In this document: in pieces, positions 1 through 9,690 of the stretch
Layout of the letters: the number at the start of each line of letters is the position of its first letter
How positions within the stretch are numbered: position 1 is the first letter of the stretch
Assembly: GCF_019320115.1 (NCBI RefSeq)
Contig: NC_089598.1
Span: 86,071,560 to 86,135,559 of the forward strand
DNA from: Miscanthus floridulus
Taxonomy: Eukaryota > Streptophyta > Magnoliopsida > Poales > Poaceae
DNA length: 64,000 nucleotides
Direction: 5' to 3'
Notes under the pieces: generated by a model
What the model saw: the letters and a program-made list of their open reading frames with translations, nothing else
What the model was told of the DNA's origin: nothing
The model's database searches: none
Program-made: the position numbers and the translations under genes

Positions 1-343
1 TGGAAGACGCCATTGCAGCCGGCGATGGCCGCCGCCACGCTGCCGTAGTCCAGCAAGTCGGTCGGCGCAGCCGGTCGGCGGCGCCGTCCATCGCCGCCAG
101 GTGCGCGTTCTTGGCGTCACCTGCGCACCACGCACAGATCGTCCAACATGTAGTCATGTACGCACGCACACGCCAGTTCACCGGGAACAAGAAGACAAGC
201 AGTGATTTCGTACCCGGATCGCGGACGGTGCCGTGGACCATGTATCGGCCGCCGGCGAGGAGGCGCTCGACGAGCCATGAGGCCACGAAGCCCCCCGCGC
301 CGGTCACGCACACCGCCGTCCTCCTCCCTGCTGCGCCTTCCAT
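1..343 (-). pseudogene. CCR-like reductase, copy C (exons 1-2, partial, frameshifted)
   Basis: Exon 1 (343 to 214) starts at an ATG and encodes a Rossmann nucleotide-binding start, [19 protein letters not shown], ending in GTVRDPG at a GT donor. Exon 2 begins at 120 after a CAG acceptor with [17 protein letters not shown] and runs off the window. The family is the NAD(P)-dependent extended SDRs related to cinnamoyl-CoA and dihydroflavonol reductases. Within exon 2, between about positions 50 and 65, some 7 bases are missing relative to copy B, so the expected DLLDYGSV continues in another frame. The exon 1/exon 2 junction and phase match copies A and B, but the sequence is clearly divergent and GC-rich, so it is an older paralogue. 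The frameshift suggests a pseudogene. An assembly error is possible. Confidence 0.65.
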
Positions 344-614
344 TGGTACCAATCACGAACTTACGGGCTCGTCTTGTTTCCTTAGACTGATTCGGGTGTC
401 GAGAGGATTATTACAGTACTTGTTGCTATTGTTATTAAATATACGGCCGGCCAATTGGGAGATACTCCTATTGACCTCGTGCAAATTGTGGCTGTTGACA
501 ATTTGGAGCTAGTCGACGTCCTGATTCCTGAACTACGAGGATATAGCACACCGGTCGGGCAGAGAACTCGAGGGGATCCTACGTGCATATAGTACTTTCA
601 CCCTGTTCGTTTGT
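344..614. other. 5' flank of copy C, no gene seen
   Basis: This is the upstream sequence of copy C on the minus strand. I see no convincing ORF or repeat. It stops at the scaffold gap, so its true distance from copy A is unknown. Confidence 0.5.
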
Positions 615-714
615 NNNNNNNNNNNNNNNNNNNNNNNNNNNNNNNNNNNNNNNNNNNNNNNNNNNNNNNNNNNNNNNNNNNNNNNNNNNNNNNNNNNNNN
701 NNNNNNNNNNNNNN
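615..714. other. Assembly gap of 100 N
   Basis: A run of exactly 100 N, the usual placeholder for a gap of unknown size. It falls where introns and exons 4-6 of copy A would be expected, so the missing half of that gene may be in the gap rather than deleted. Confidence 0.98.
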
Positions 715-1190
715 TTGTTGAAAAGATATTTTTGTTCATAACAAAGGAGAAGAGTTCAGGAAATTGCAGCTGTGGCACCAACCCATCCCACAGATCTTGC
801 CAAAGAAAACTAGTTCGACCATCTCCAATGATTGGGGAGGCCAAACCTTTGTAAATATTGAGGAGCTTAACTATATCCCTCCACCAAAATGATCCTTTAT
901 TTGCAAAAATTGGAAGAGTCCCATTCCCATAATAATTCTCCCACACCAAACTGACCCAAGGGAGATCTATTCTATTCAAGAATTTATGAAGAGTTTTTAG
1001 GAGAAGGCATTGTGCGTTGATAGATTGATGACTCCTAGACCTCCTTTTTTTTACTTGCGGACTATTGGCCTGCCTTACATGGTTTCTTTGAGTTAAGCTT
1101 CCCTTTTGGAAGTGCAACAAGAAAAATAAGGATATAATGCATGAATAGGAAATAAGGGGTTTCAAACCATATGGACTATGAGGATTAACT
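715..1190 (-). mobile_element. LINE (L1-type) ORF2 C-terminal fragment, copy A locus
   Basis: The minus-strand translation contains the plant L1 ORF2 tail that precedes the zf-RVT zinc-binding region, with [12 protein letters not shown], a WWRDIVKL block and [15 protein letters not shown]. It is nearly identical to 47092-47570 and lies at the same place, downstream of exon 3 on the minus strand. The LINE was therefore already in intron 3 before copies A and B were duplicated. The left side is cut by the assembly gap. There is no reverse transcriptase core, so it is a dead 5'-truncated insertion. Confidence 0.8.
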
Positions 1191-1398
1191 GTAAATTAAG
1201 ATCTGCAATCTTGACACAAAAACATACTAATCAGTTCAGCCCCCAATTTGGCCAAAAAGGAACTCAGAGAAGTTAAACTTTCATGCAAGAATGTCAAAAG
1301 ATAATTCTTGTGATAGTGCAAGATAATTCTTTTCCTCTATGCTATGTCGTTATTTGCACAAGCAACACCATTGCTTTACTAAGGGACAACTGTATCAC

Positions 1399-3189
1399 CT
1401 CATTCTTCCTGCAGTAATCCTCATCTGACCAACAGTCTTCATCAAAGGCCTTGTCCTTAGGCCAGTTAGGGTTACTGAATACAGCTGCAACAGCAGACAC
1501 CACCACAACTCGCTTAACTTTTGCCTCATAGCAAGCCTTTAACACATTGGTTGTTCCTACTACAGCAGGACCTATGACCTCCACCTGTACGTCAGAAATA
1601 TTTGGTGAGAGGCAAGAAAAGGATAAATTATCATATCACGTGCTCATTAATAAACTAACCAATTTTTACATGTCTACAGGTAGAACCAGATAGCTAAGCC
1701 ACAATGATGCTGCGCAGGCAAGAAATGATAAAACATTGTCTGTTGCCACTAATTGAGTTGCAGTTAAACACAGATGCCCTTAAGAAATGATCAAATGTTG
1801 CATATCTCACGCTTGTTTCAAGATACTAAATGAATTCAGCATGTCTCATATGAATTAGAATAATTTGAGGACATTCTGAATTTTTTCCTGGTTTATGAAA
1901 ATAGATGCTAAAGAAAATTCCATGTCAGGTTAGAATTATAGCTTGAAGCCTTGGAAGCAAAGCCTTGCCAGGACCCAGGAGTAGCATTGGTTGCAGCCTT
2001 TGAAATAACTGTGTTCTACGCCTCCTTATTTAACCTCAAAACTTCAGGAGACAAAATATGAAATAGATGTTCTTGACAAATTCACCTCAGGGTTGGAGGA
2101 CCGACCGGAAGGGACAGGGCTAGCTACATGGAAGACACCCTCACAGCCAGCAATTGCTGATGCAACACTGCTGTAGTCCAACAAATCAGCCTTGAGAAGC
2201 TGCAACCTTTCCCCAGCTCCTTCCAGCGCCTTGAGATGAGCATTCTTGCTAGCACCTAGAGCACAAACAAGATATATCTTTTTTTTTTAACCGGAGAAAA
2301 AGATACATCTTCATCATATATATAACAAATTTCTTGGTCCATGATAACAAAACAAAAATCTGCAGTGGCCTTCCACCACCCCGACGGAGACTGCGGCGGC
2401 CGTCCCAACCCCTACCCCGATGGCGGTCGAGGTGGCGCTCCTGGCCAGCGCGGATGGAGCACCTCGACGGTGGCGCGGCCTAGCCCGCGCTCATGGCTCC
2501 GCCCACGGTGGCGGTGCTAACCTTCCTCAGCGGCGGCACCACCCTCCCCACCCCCAATCTACCTGCGGCGTCGGGCCCTTGTACTATCGGTGGCGGCGGC
2601 CTAGAATGAGGTGCGCCCGCACACAGCGCCCAGGCGGTCGGCCTTTCCCAGCTCCCTTGCCGGCGTATCCCGCGAATCCATCGAGGAGGCTACGGATCCT
2701 ACGGCATCTTCATCCGCCCCTCCGGCGGCGGCGCGGCCCGACCTGCGGGCACGGCATCCCTCGGTAGGCCCCTTGGTGGATCCGGTCACGACGTCCCCTC
2801 GCCGGATTCAGCTACGACGACGGCGCCCTCACACCTCCCAGCTGCGACGTCTTCGGTTCTACATCGGCGGCGGCGTCCCCACTCCTCATCCACGACGACG
2901 GCAGCACCGCGCTCAAGAACGTTTAAACAGCTAGAAATTAGTTGATTCGTAAAAAAAAATTGAAGTGCAATCCTTTTAGACGGAGGGAGCACAAGAATCG
3001 CCAGCCGAGTGCCAAGAAGTCAGGGGGCGCGACGGATCGATGAGAGGGAGGTCTGAGAGCCTTACCAGGGTCGCGCACGGTGCCGCGGACCGTGTATTGG
3101 CCACGGGAGAGGAGGAGCTTCACCAGCCACGACGCGATGAAGCCGCCCGCGCCGGTCACGCATACGCTCTTCGCCGCCGGCGCCGCCAT
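1399..3189 (-). CDS. CCR-like NAD(P)-dependent reductase, copy A (exons 1-3 only)
   Basis: Exon 1 is 3189-3066, exon 2 is 2255-2086 and exon 3 is 1584-1399, with GT-AG borders and lengths (124, 170, 186 nt) identical to copy B. Exon 1 has the dinucleotide-binding GxxGxxA motif in [12 protein letters not shown]. Exon 3 has the strand and serine region [17 protein letters not shown]. No stop or frameshift is seen in the three exons, and they differ from copy B at a few residues. Exons 4-6, with the catalytic YxxxK, are not present; the sequence reaches a LINE and then the 100-N gap. MULE-1 is inserted 113 bp upstream of the ATG, inside the shared promoter or 5' UTR. The gene may be complete beyond the gap or truncated. 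Confidence 0.8.
2350..2908. other. GC-rich segment in intron 1 of copy A, absent from copy B
   Basis: Introns 1 of copies A and B match up to about 2347 (48727 in B) and again from about 2909 (49585 in B). Between these points they are unrelated: about 560 bp of GC-rich, exon-like sequence in A against about 860 bp of AT-rich sequence in B. The A segment has open frames on both strands but no motif I recognise. It may be a captured gene fragment or the 5' end of a LINE. Confidence 0.6.
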
Positions 3190-3301
3190 TGCCTTTTGGT
3201 TTAGCGCTGCCGGGGATGAAGAGAACTGTCGAAGTCGAGTAGTCGACGATCGACTCCAGTCCAGAGCGTTCTGATGTTGTAATTGTAACTGTTTTTTTAT
3301 T

Positions 3302-3642
3302 GGTTTTTTTTTATCGAAGCCCTTACGATTCTTCGAAGTTAGAGAAATACTATTACAATTCGGGTATTCTGAAACATGCCATTATAATTCTAGGTGTTGT
3401 TGGTGCTGGCCATTGTCTACGTATGTGAACAGCTCGGGCCCACTGTCAGGTCGAGGAAGATATACTTGACTTCCGTATGGACATCGATGCCCTTCTTGCG
3501 TGTTACAAGCCGCCGCGCCCTCTCTCCCGTTCATTCCATCCCCCACCCGTGCTCCTCTTCGTCTTCCTCTTCCTTTCCCTAAGAACCCCAACCTTAGACT
3601 GTAGCCACCGCTTGAAACCTGCGGAGCTGCGACAGCGACCTG
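3302..3642 (+). repeat. MULE-1 left terminal inverted repeat
   Basis: It matches the reverse complement of 36990-37330 with scattered substitutions, starting GGTTTTTTTTTATCGAAG against GGGTTTTTTGGATCGAAG. The inner end shares CTTTCCCTAAGAACCC and the start of the transcribed region, so each TIR probably carries the promoter and 5' UTR of the gene beside it. Confidence 0.85.
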
Positions 3643-3721
3643 AGCTCATCCTTCTCCGTTCCCCTCCTCCAAGAACCCTAACCCTAGAATCTAGCCATCA
3701 TCCAACCCTCCGCCTTAGCCG

Positions 3722-4518
3722 ATGTCGCAGCCCACGGCGGAGCTGTCTGGCACGGCCACCGCCGGTTCGATGGCGGCGCCCAACTTTGAAGCCATGGCCG
3801 GGAAGTGGAGTCGCAGCACCATGAAGGCAACTTCCAGTGGCTCGAGCTCGACGGCCAGCTGGTAGAAGGGAGTGCCCCTTTTGCCATGTTGCTTTGGTCC
3901 GCATCCTAGAGCAAGCTACCGGCGACAAAGGGCGAGTGGTACCTCAAGTGCCCGTACAACATCAAGGTTATGATTTTTGATATTGTTGTGCTCGCTGTGT
4001 GTTGATTCATCACTGATTTATGCCCTTTGTTTCGATTGCAGGATGATGATAGTACCTGCCCATACATCCGCTCTGTGAAGGAGTATATGGCCTTGGAAAT
4101 AGAGGAACGAAGGGTGCAGTCAGTGAAGGATGCAGCTGGTGTTTGTTGCGCCGATTTGAAGGAAGAATTGGAACTGGTGAAGCAAACACTAGAAAGTGTT
4201 GTAGCAGAGGTTTGGAAAATAAAGATGCTACATGTTGAGGTGATGCCTGCAGTGAAGCCTGAAGTCGACAACAAGAACATGCCTGCAGTGAAGCCTAAAG
4301 TCGACAACAAGAACATGCAGATTGTGCTTGATTCTTCTTTTCTAGCCGTTGTCTTTGTAGGATTTGTCGGTGTTCTGCTTTCTTCTTTGTACCTTCGACA
4401 TTTCACTTTCTTCTTTGTACTATTTTTTTCCAAGCAACCTCTTATCCTTACCACTTTAGGCCTGCCTGGTCTTCTTCCAAGTAATGGTGGGAAAACTTTA
4501 AATCCTAGCTCAAAATGA
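3722..4518 (+). pseudogene. MULE-1 accessory protein gene (coiled coil plus C-terminal membrane segment), degraded
   Basis: An ATG at 3722 begins a Ser/Thr/Ala-rich leader. Further on, one frame reads VRILEQATGDKG and another EWYLKCPYNIK, followed by a likely intron (3967-4041, GT-AG). Exon 2 (4042-4518) has DDDSTCPYIRSVKEY, a coiled-coil stretch (DLKEELELVKQTLESVVAEV), two direct 13-residue repeats based on MPAVKPEVDNKN, and a hydrophobic segment FLAVVFVGFVGVLLSSLYL. A Cys-rich start followed by a coiled coil and a C-terminal membrane helix is common in accessory ORFs of grass MULEs; the GRF zinc-finger assignment is inferred. A stop at about 3860 and at least one frameshift near 3936 break it. 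Confidence 0.55.
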
Positions 4519-4588
4519 GGCCACTGGGACCTGTCTAGCATAGATTCCACTCTCTGTTCATGTGCAGCTCTAAACTTTGCAACAGAGT

Positions 4589-5070
4589 TGTCGATAGAAT
4601 ATCGTCGGCAGTCCTCCGATGGGTATCCCACTGAAGGTAGATTGATTCGGTAGAGGAGCGCGTGATCAAGAACAAGAAGGCAACAGAGATACACGAGTTA
4701 TACAGGTTCATGCCAGTCTGTATGACGTAATACCTTACTTCATGTAGGTCTGTTGGTTTGTATTAGCTATCATATGATATGCCATGATTTTAGAGGGGGT
4801 CCCTGCCCGCCTTATATAGTCCGGGGGGGTAGGGTTACAAGTCGGTTAGATCTGAGAGATAACCAGAAAGTAATAACAGATTACAAGAATCATAGGGATC
4901 ATACGTATCCTAATAGATCTCGTAGTATCTTCAGGATATCCTTCCTATATCTTGCAGGGAGGACGCCGAGCAGAATCGTGTCCCACAAGGCTTCATCTTG
5001 TGGGCTGGGCCGCCCCTAGGGGCGCAGCCCATATGGTTCGCCATGGGTATCCGGGGTCGTACCTCCCATA
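4589..5070 (-). repeat. Left LTR (3' LTR) of the Tat-like remnant
   Basis: It starts TGTCGATAGAATATCG and ends CCTCCCATA, so the terminal CA has become TA. It aligns throughout with 7171-7647, including a shared TATATAA box on the minus strand near 4811-4819. Confidence 0.85.
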
Positions 5071-5134
5071 GCTAGTCCCCAAGCGCCTTGTACTCGTTGT
5101 GCAACACCGTCCTGAGCATGTCCGAGCAAGTGCA

Positions 5135-5660
5135 AACCAAAGCCGAGCAGATCGACTCATGGTCCGACCACCGTGATGAGTCGCCGAGCAGTTGTGAGCA
5201 GTTGCCGAGCAGCGTGCAATCATCGCCGAGCAGCGTGACCCATAGCCGAGCAGCATATCCCAAGTACAGCTTGCCATAAGGGTATAAGGAGCTCTAGTCC
5301 AAAATCAAAAATTTCTTCGCAGTGGATCAAGTGTGCCCACTTAGAGTCCGACCACGAGGAAAGGAGATAACTTTCTTTAGCTTCAAGAGGCACGAAGTCT
5401 TCCAAAAAAACAAGCACATTCACCGTGAGATGAAGTGTGCCCACTTAGTCCTTGAGCCTGACAGTAGATGACGTAGTCATGTGGTGCCAGGGTCCAAGGC
5501 AGAAGAAAGGCAAAAGACCGGTCGAGTAGGCAACCAGTCCACGGGCGAAGCTCCGAATCAAGATAAAGCACATTCATCGCAAGAGGTGAAGTGTGCCCAC
5601 TTAGTCCCCGAGCCTGACAGTAGATGACATAGTCATGTGGTGCCAGGGTCAAAAACCGAG
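5135..5660. repeat. Internal repeats of the Tat-like remnant
   Basis: Between about 5135 and 5255 the unit GCCGAGCAG recurs with variable spacing. A longer unit starting GTGTGCCCACTTAGTC and continuing to CATGTGGTGCCAGGGTC begins at 5435 and again at 5591, a 156-bp period. Its first bases also occur at 5331. Confidence 0.7.
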
Positions 5661-6105
5661 AAATAATGAAAACTAGCTGAGCAGGCAGCCAGTCCCCGAG
5701 CTCCAAGCGAAGATATCGGAGAAATCAAACCGTAGAGAAAAAATCAGAGCAATGGTTGTACAGTAACGGTTACTGAGCCTCGATAAATGGCAGAGAAATC
5801 GTCGATTATTCGGTGAGTAACAATAGACGGCGGCGATAAATGAGCGACGTGGGCTATGGTTGCATGAAAGCCTAGGTTACAGCCCATTAAGCCACGTCGA
5901 AGAATTCGGAGCGGCGCAGATCGCGAGAACGATTTCCCAAAAACCCTTGAATTCGGAAAGGTGGGGAAAGTGCTTTATAACGGCGCCGCCGCCCCCACGC
6001 TCCCACCTTTGCCACTTCGCCATTTCATCTTCCTCCTCAGCCGTCACACTTCTAGATTCGCACCCACACACTCTGTCGGCGCGAGCCCCCATCCAGATCT
6101 GAGTG

Positions 6106-7117
6106 ATGGCACCGAAGAGGAGAGCTGTGAATCCGAAGAAAGCGAGCCCAAAGAAGACAAGTGCCGGAGCCAGTCGTGACGAAGAGTGGGCGTCATCGCG
6201 CACGGGGGAAGCGGAGCTCGAGAGATTGGTGATGAGGGGCATGCTTCCTAACCACGTCACCGCCGGATGGTGGCTAGCCAGTGGTGAGCCCTTCCCAATG
6301 CCTAACACCGATGAAGTCGTAGTCTTTGAGGATTATTTCTGGCGTGGGTTGGGGTTCCCTGTTCATCCTTTCCTGCGAGATCTGCTAGAATTTTGGTCGA
6401 TTAGTCTATGCAATCTCCACCCCAACACCGTATTGCACATCTCGATCTTTATTCATTTCTGTGAGGCGTTTCGTTGGGTTTAGCCGCACTTCAAACTCTT
6501 CAGACACCTGTTCTGGTTGAAGAAGAAAGGCGGCGGCAGCTCCAAGGTGGTCGGCAGCGTATATCTGTAGCTCTGAGACGGAATGGCCAACGAATATATT
6601 AACGTACCGCTGAACACTTCTCTGAAAGGGTGGAATTCCAAGTGGTTCTATATGAAACAGAGCCACCCGGCAATCCGCTGCGATGTCCACCATATCCCGG
6701 AGAACCAGAGTAGCTGGTCGGAGAGACCAAACAGTATTGACATGGAGCAAGTGAAGGAGCTCCTTGACTTGATTCAAGGTGTGGAGTTGAGAGGTGAACT
6801 TGTTTGGAGACAAAATATGGAGAAAAAAGCTCAGAGAAACATTATGGCGATATACGGAGATTGGAGAATATTTAGGAAAAATATTAAAGCGTGACTTAGC
6901 TTTAGATAGAATGTCTGGTCGGCGGCGTATGGCGTTCTCTGGTCGATGTTGATAGCGAGCACCTGACAGGTGGTGAGTTGTTGGTGAAGACGACCTCGAA
7001 GGTGGTTTTGAGATCGAATCTGTTGTCGTGGGGGCTGATGTAGCTAGCGATGAATCGTCGTCGTGGACCGACATGGATCTCCATGAGATTGACGACGAGA
7101 ACGCATTATTGATTTGA
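6106..7117 (+). pseudogene. Antisense ORF of Tat-type element (gypsy-type transposon N-terminal domain)
   Basis: From the ATG at 6106 the frame reads a basic start (MAPKRRAVNPKKASPKK) and then a block matching the plant 'putative gypsy type transposon' domain: FPVHPFLRDLLEF, HISIFIHFCEAF, PHFKLFRHLFWL, LRDGMANEYI and GWNSKWFYM. It ends in an acidic tail, SWTDMDLHEIDDENALLI, in a different frame. The strand is opposite to the LTR and PBS orientation, as for the additional antisense ORF known in Tat/Ogre/Grande elements. Two TAG codons and one TGA sit where the family has CAG and CGA codons, and the frame is lost after about 6894. Confidence 0.65.
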
Positions 7118-7149
7118 GGTCCACCTGGCTCACCATGGATCAAGCGCAC

Positions 7150-7170
7150 ACCCCTACCTAGCGCGCCAAC
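7150..7170 (-). other. Primer-binding site of the Tat-like remnant
   Basis: Directly inside the right LTR, the minus strand reads TTGGCGCGCTAGGTAGGGG. It fixes the element as minus-oriented, with 7171-7647 as the 5' LTR. Confidence 0.65.
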
Positions 7171-7647
7171 TGTCTACAGAATATCATTGGTAGTCCTCCG
7201 AGGGGTATCCCACGAAGGTAGATTGATCGATAGAGGAGCGCGTGATCAAGAACAAGAAGGCAATAGAGACACACGAGTTATACAGGTTCAGACCATCTGT
7301 ATGACGTAATACCTTACTCCTGTGGTCTGTTAGTTTGTATTAGCTATCGTATGATATGCCGTGATTTTAGAGGGGGTTCCTGCCCACCTTATATAGTCCA
7401 AGGGGCAGGGTTACAAGTCGGTTAGATCTGAGAGATAACCGAAAAGTAATAATAGATTACAAGAATCATGGGATCATATGTATCCTAACAGATCTCGTAG
7501 TATCTTCAGGATATCCTTCCTATATCTTGCAGGAGGTGCCGAGTAGAATCATGTCCTACAAGGCTTCATCTTGTGGGCTAGGTGCCACCCTAGGGGCGCA
7601 TAGCCCATGTGGATCAGTCGTGGGTCTTCAGGGTCGTACCCCCCACA
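7171..7647 (-). repeat. Right LTR (5' LTR) of the Tat-like remnant
   Basis: It starts TGTCTACAG and ends CCCCCCACA, and is similar to 4589-5070 over its full length. A minus-strand TATA box, CTATATAAGG, lies at about 7388-7397 and is the likely promoter. Confidence 0.85.
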
Positions 7648-7689
7648 AGAGTAATACTCATGGACATAGTAAGAGATTTGGACTCCTCT

Positions 7690-9685
7690 ATTAGAGCAAA
7701 TCTATGCTAGGGCGTGCTTGCAAGGCTTGACTAGTTATTTGCCATTCCCTACAGGAACTCTTATGGTTTTCAAGATCCACTGTGTGCCTTTTCTGGTTGT
7801 TCCAGTCATCTAATATTGTGACCTCTGTAATGCCATCATCACAGGTTGCAACCTTGACTACTTTCAATTTTTTGTTAATGGCATGGAGATCCTTGAGTAC
7901 ACCTGGGAGGATGCCATCCTCCCACTGCCTTGCAATCTTCTTCCTAATGTACCTCTTCTCCATTATGAGCTCCCTCAGCTGTGTCACACAACTCATGGAG
8001 GTGAAGTCCCTTCAGCTTTTTAATCTGTGCATTAAAACTCTCTAACACATTATTAGTTAGGTAATCACACTTGCTAAGCTCTAAGAAGGCACATGTGTAC
8101 CAAATCCTAGAATGGTGTTCCTCAAGGTACTCAATTGCATCAGGAGCAAACTCAGAAATTTTCTTCATGTGCCACCTGAACATGCCTTCTATGTAGCTCC
8201 TTGCAGCAGAATACAGATGGTCAGTGAACACATCACCTGAGTAGTGCTTCATGAAGTTTTGGTACAAGTGCCTCATGCACTCCCTATTCTCAGCATGTGG
8301 GAAGACAACTCCCATAGCTTTTTCTAGGCCTTTATAAGCATCTAAACAAATCACTAATCCTAGAGGGTCCCCAATAGCTCTGTGCAAATTCTACATGAAC
8401 CACTTCCAGTTATCTTCAGTCTCTGTGTCAAAAACGCCATAGGCAATATGGTACAACTAACTATGGCCATCAACCCCTAGTAGCTGAAACCAACTGCCCA
8501 AGATACCTCCCATTTAGACTAGAAGCGTCTAAACCAATAAATGGTGTGCAACCAACTAAGAACCCATCAATGCATGGCTTCAGAGCAACAAATATCCTTC
8601 TGAACCTTTTCTATTCACCTATTATCTCTAATTCTATTTCTACAATTGCTACCAGGAGAACTTATTTCAACCTGTGTAGCCCAATTGAATAAAAGTTGAA
8701 AACTTTCCTCATAAGACCCATGAATCTGATCTAGAGCAACCTACAAACCTGACCAAGCTTTGGAGTACTTCAACTTAATTCCATAGTCACCCTCCAATTT
8801 GTCTTTGGCATCTGTTGGGCCCTTATTTAGATTCTTTTTCACCCAGTCTGCTAGCCTAGTCTACACACCAGCCTTGACTTGCCATCTTTCCTTCTCTAAG
8901 CTTGGTGGTAGGACAATTGTGCTATGCAGGAAGCACTTTTATCTGCACAAACATGTCAAATAGGTCATTAGCATGTTAAAAAAGGTCACAAATAGGTCAT
9001 AAGCAGCCAGTAGTTGAACACATTACCTTTATTGTTTTTTTTATCAAAAATAGTGGATGCATGTATGCGCCACAGACAACCCTCGGCAGCAATTGTGAGC
9101 TAAGAACCTAGTCTTGTCTATTTTGAGCCCAGCAAACTCAAAACCAGTCTTCACTGCATGGTGCCTAATTGCTTTCCTGAATGCAATGATATCAGGAAAT
9201 AGTGCCCCTTCACTATGTTTGGATTCTCAGGATCATGGAGTACATGCACCTCAAGAGGGTCTGCATTATCAACTTCATCATATTCTTTAGGAACTGGTTG
9301 TGCATTAGCAGAAGCATTTTCATCAGATAGGGTGAGCATCAACAGAATCATAAACATTGTTAACTGGCTGTGCATTAGCAGCTTGCTATGCATTAGGAAC
9401 TAAAATATAGATTTGTTCTTCATCAACTCCAACATATTCTTCAAGATTATCAAAGATATCAGGCTCCCTCTCAGGATCTACATCAACATCATCACCTTGT
9501 TCAGGCTCTAAATTAGTATCTGCTTCTAGATTGTTAGCAGCAGCAGTACTAGGTTCAAGAGCCTCTGGACTTATTAGCAGCAGCACTATTTGGTTCATCG
9601 GCAATGGAAAAATATTGTTGGGTATCTCAAATCTAACCTCAGGAGGAATTGTACATAAAGGTTGTAGGTCATCAAACTCAGCATC
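7690..9685 (-). pseudogene. MULE-1 transposase, C-terminal part (MULE and SWIM domains)
   Basis: This is the downstream half of a Mutator-type transposase. Reading down the minus strand come an acidic linker (9685-9386), degraded DNA-binding and catalytic sequence, then the block with VICLDAYKGLEKAM, ENRECMRHLYQNF and FLELSKCDYLTNNVLESFN (8387-7944). Last comes the SWIM zinc finger start SSCREWQITSQ near 7735-7770, whose following Cys/His residues are lost. Several stops and frame changes interrupt it. The upstream half is at 36443-36797, because the gag-only LTR element inserted between them with TSD ATTAT. The likely ancestral role is MULE transposition. Confidence 0.75.
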
Positions 9686-9690
9686 ATTAT

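Larger units (their letters stand above)
4589..7647 (-). mobile_element. Tat-like Ty3 LTR retrotransposon remnant, non-autonomous
   Basis: Two LTRs of 482 and 477 bp flank about 2.1 kb of interior, with target duplication AGAGT at 4584-4588 and 7648-7652. Orientation is minus: the sequence next to the right LTR reads TTGGCGCGCTAGGTAGGGG on the minus strand, a primer-binding type typical of grass Tat-clade elements. A polypurine tract, GCTTGGGGACTAGC, abuts the left LTR on the minus strand. There is no gag or pol. The only coding remnant runs antisense to the element. It is inserted inside MULE-1. Confidence 0.8.

Noticed and set aside
5135..5660. CRISPR-like array from the GCCGAGCAG and 156-bp repeats
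   Set aside because: Irregular spacing, internal to an LTR element in a plant genome, with no spacer/repeat regularity.
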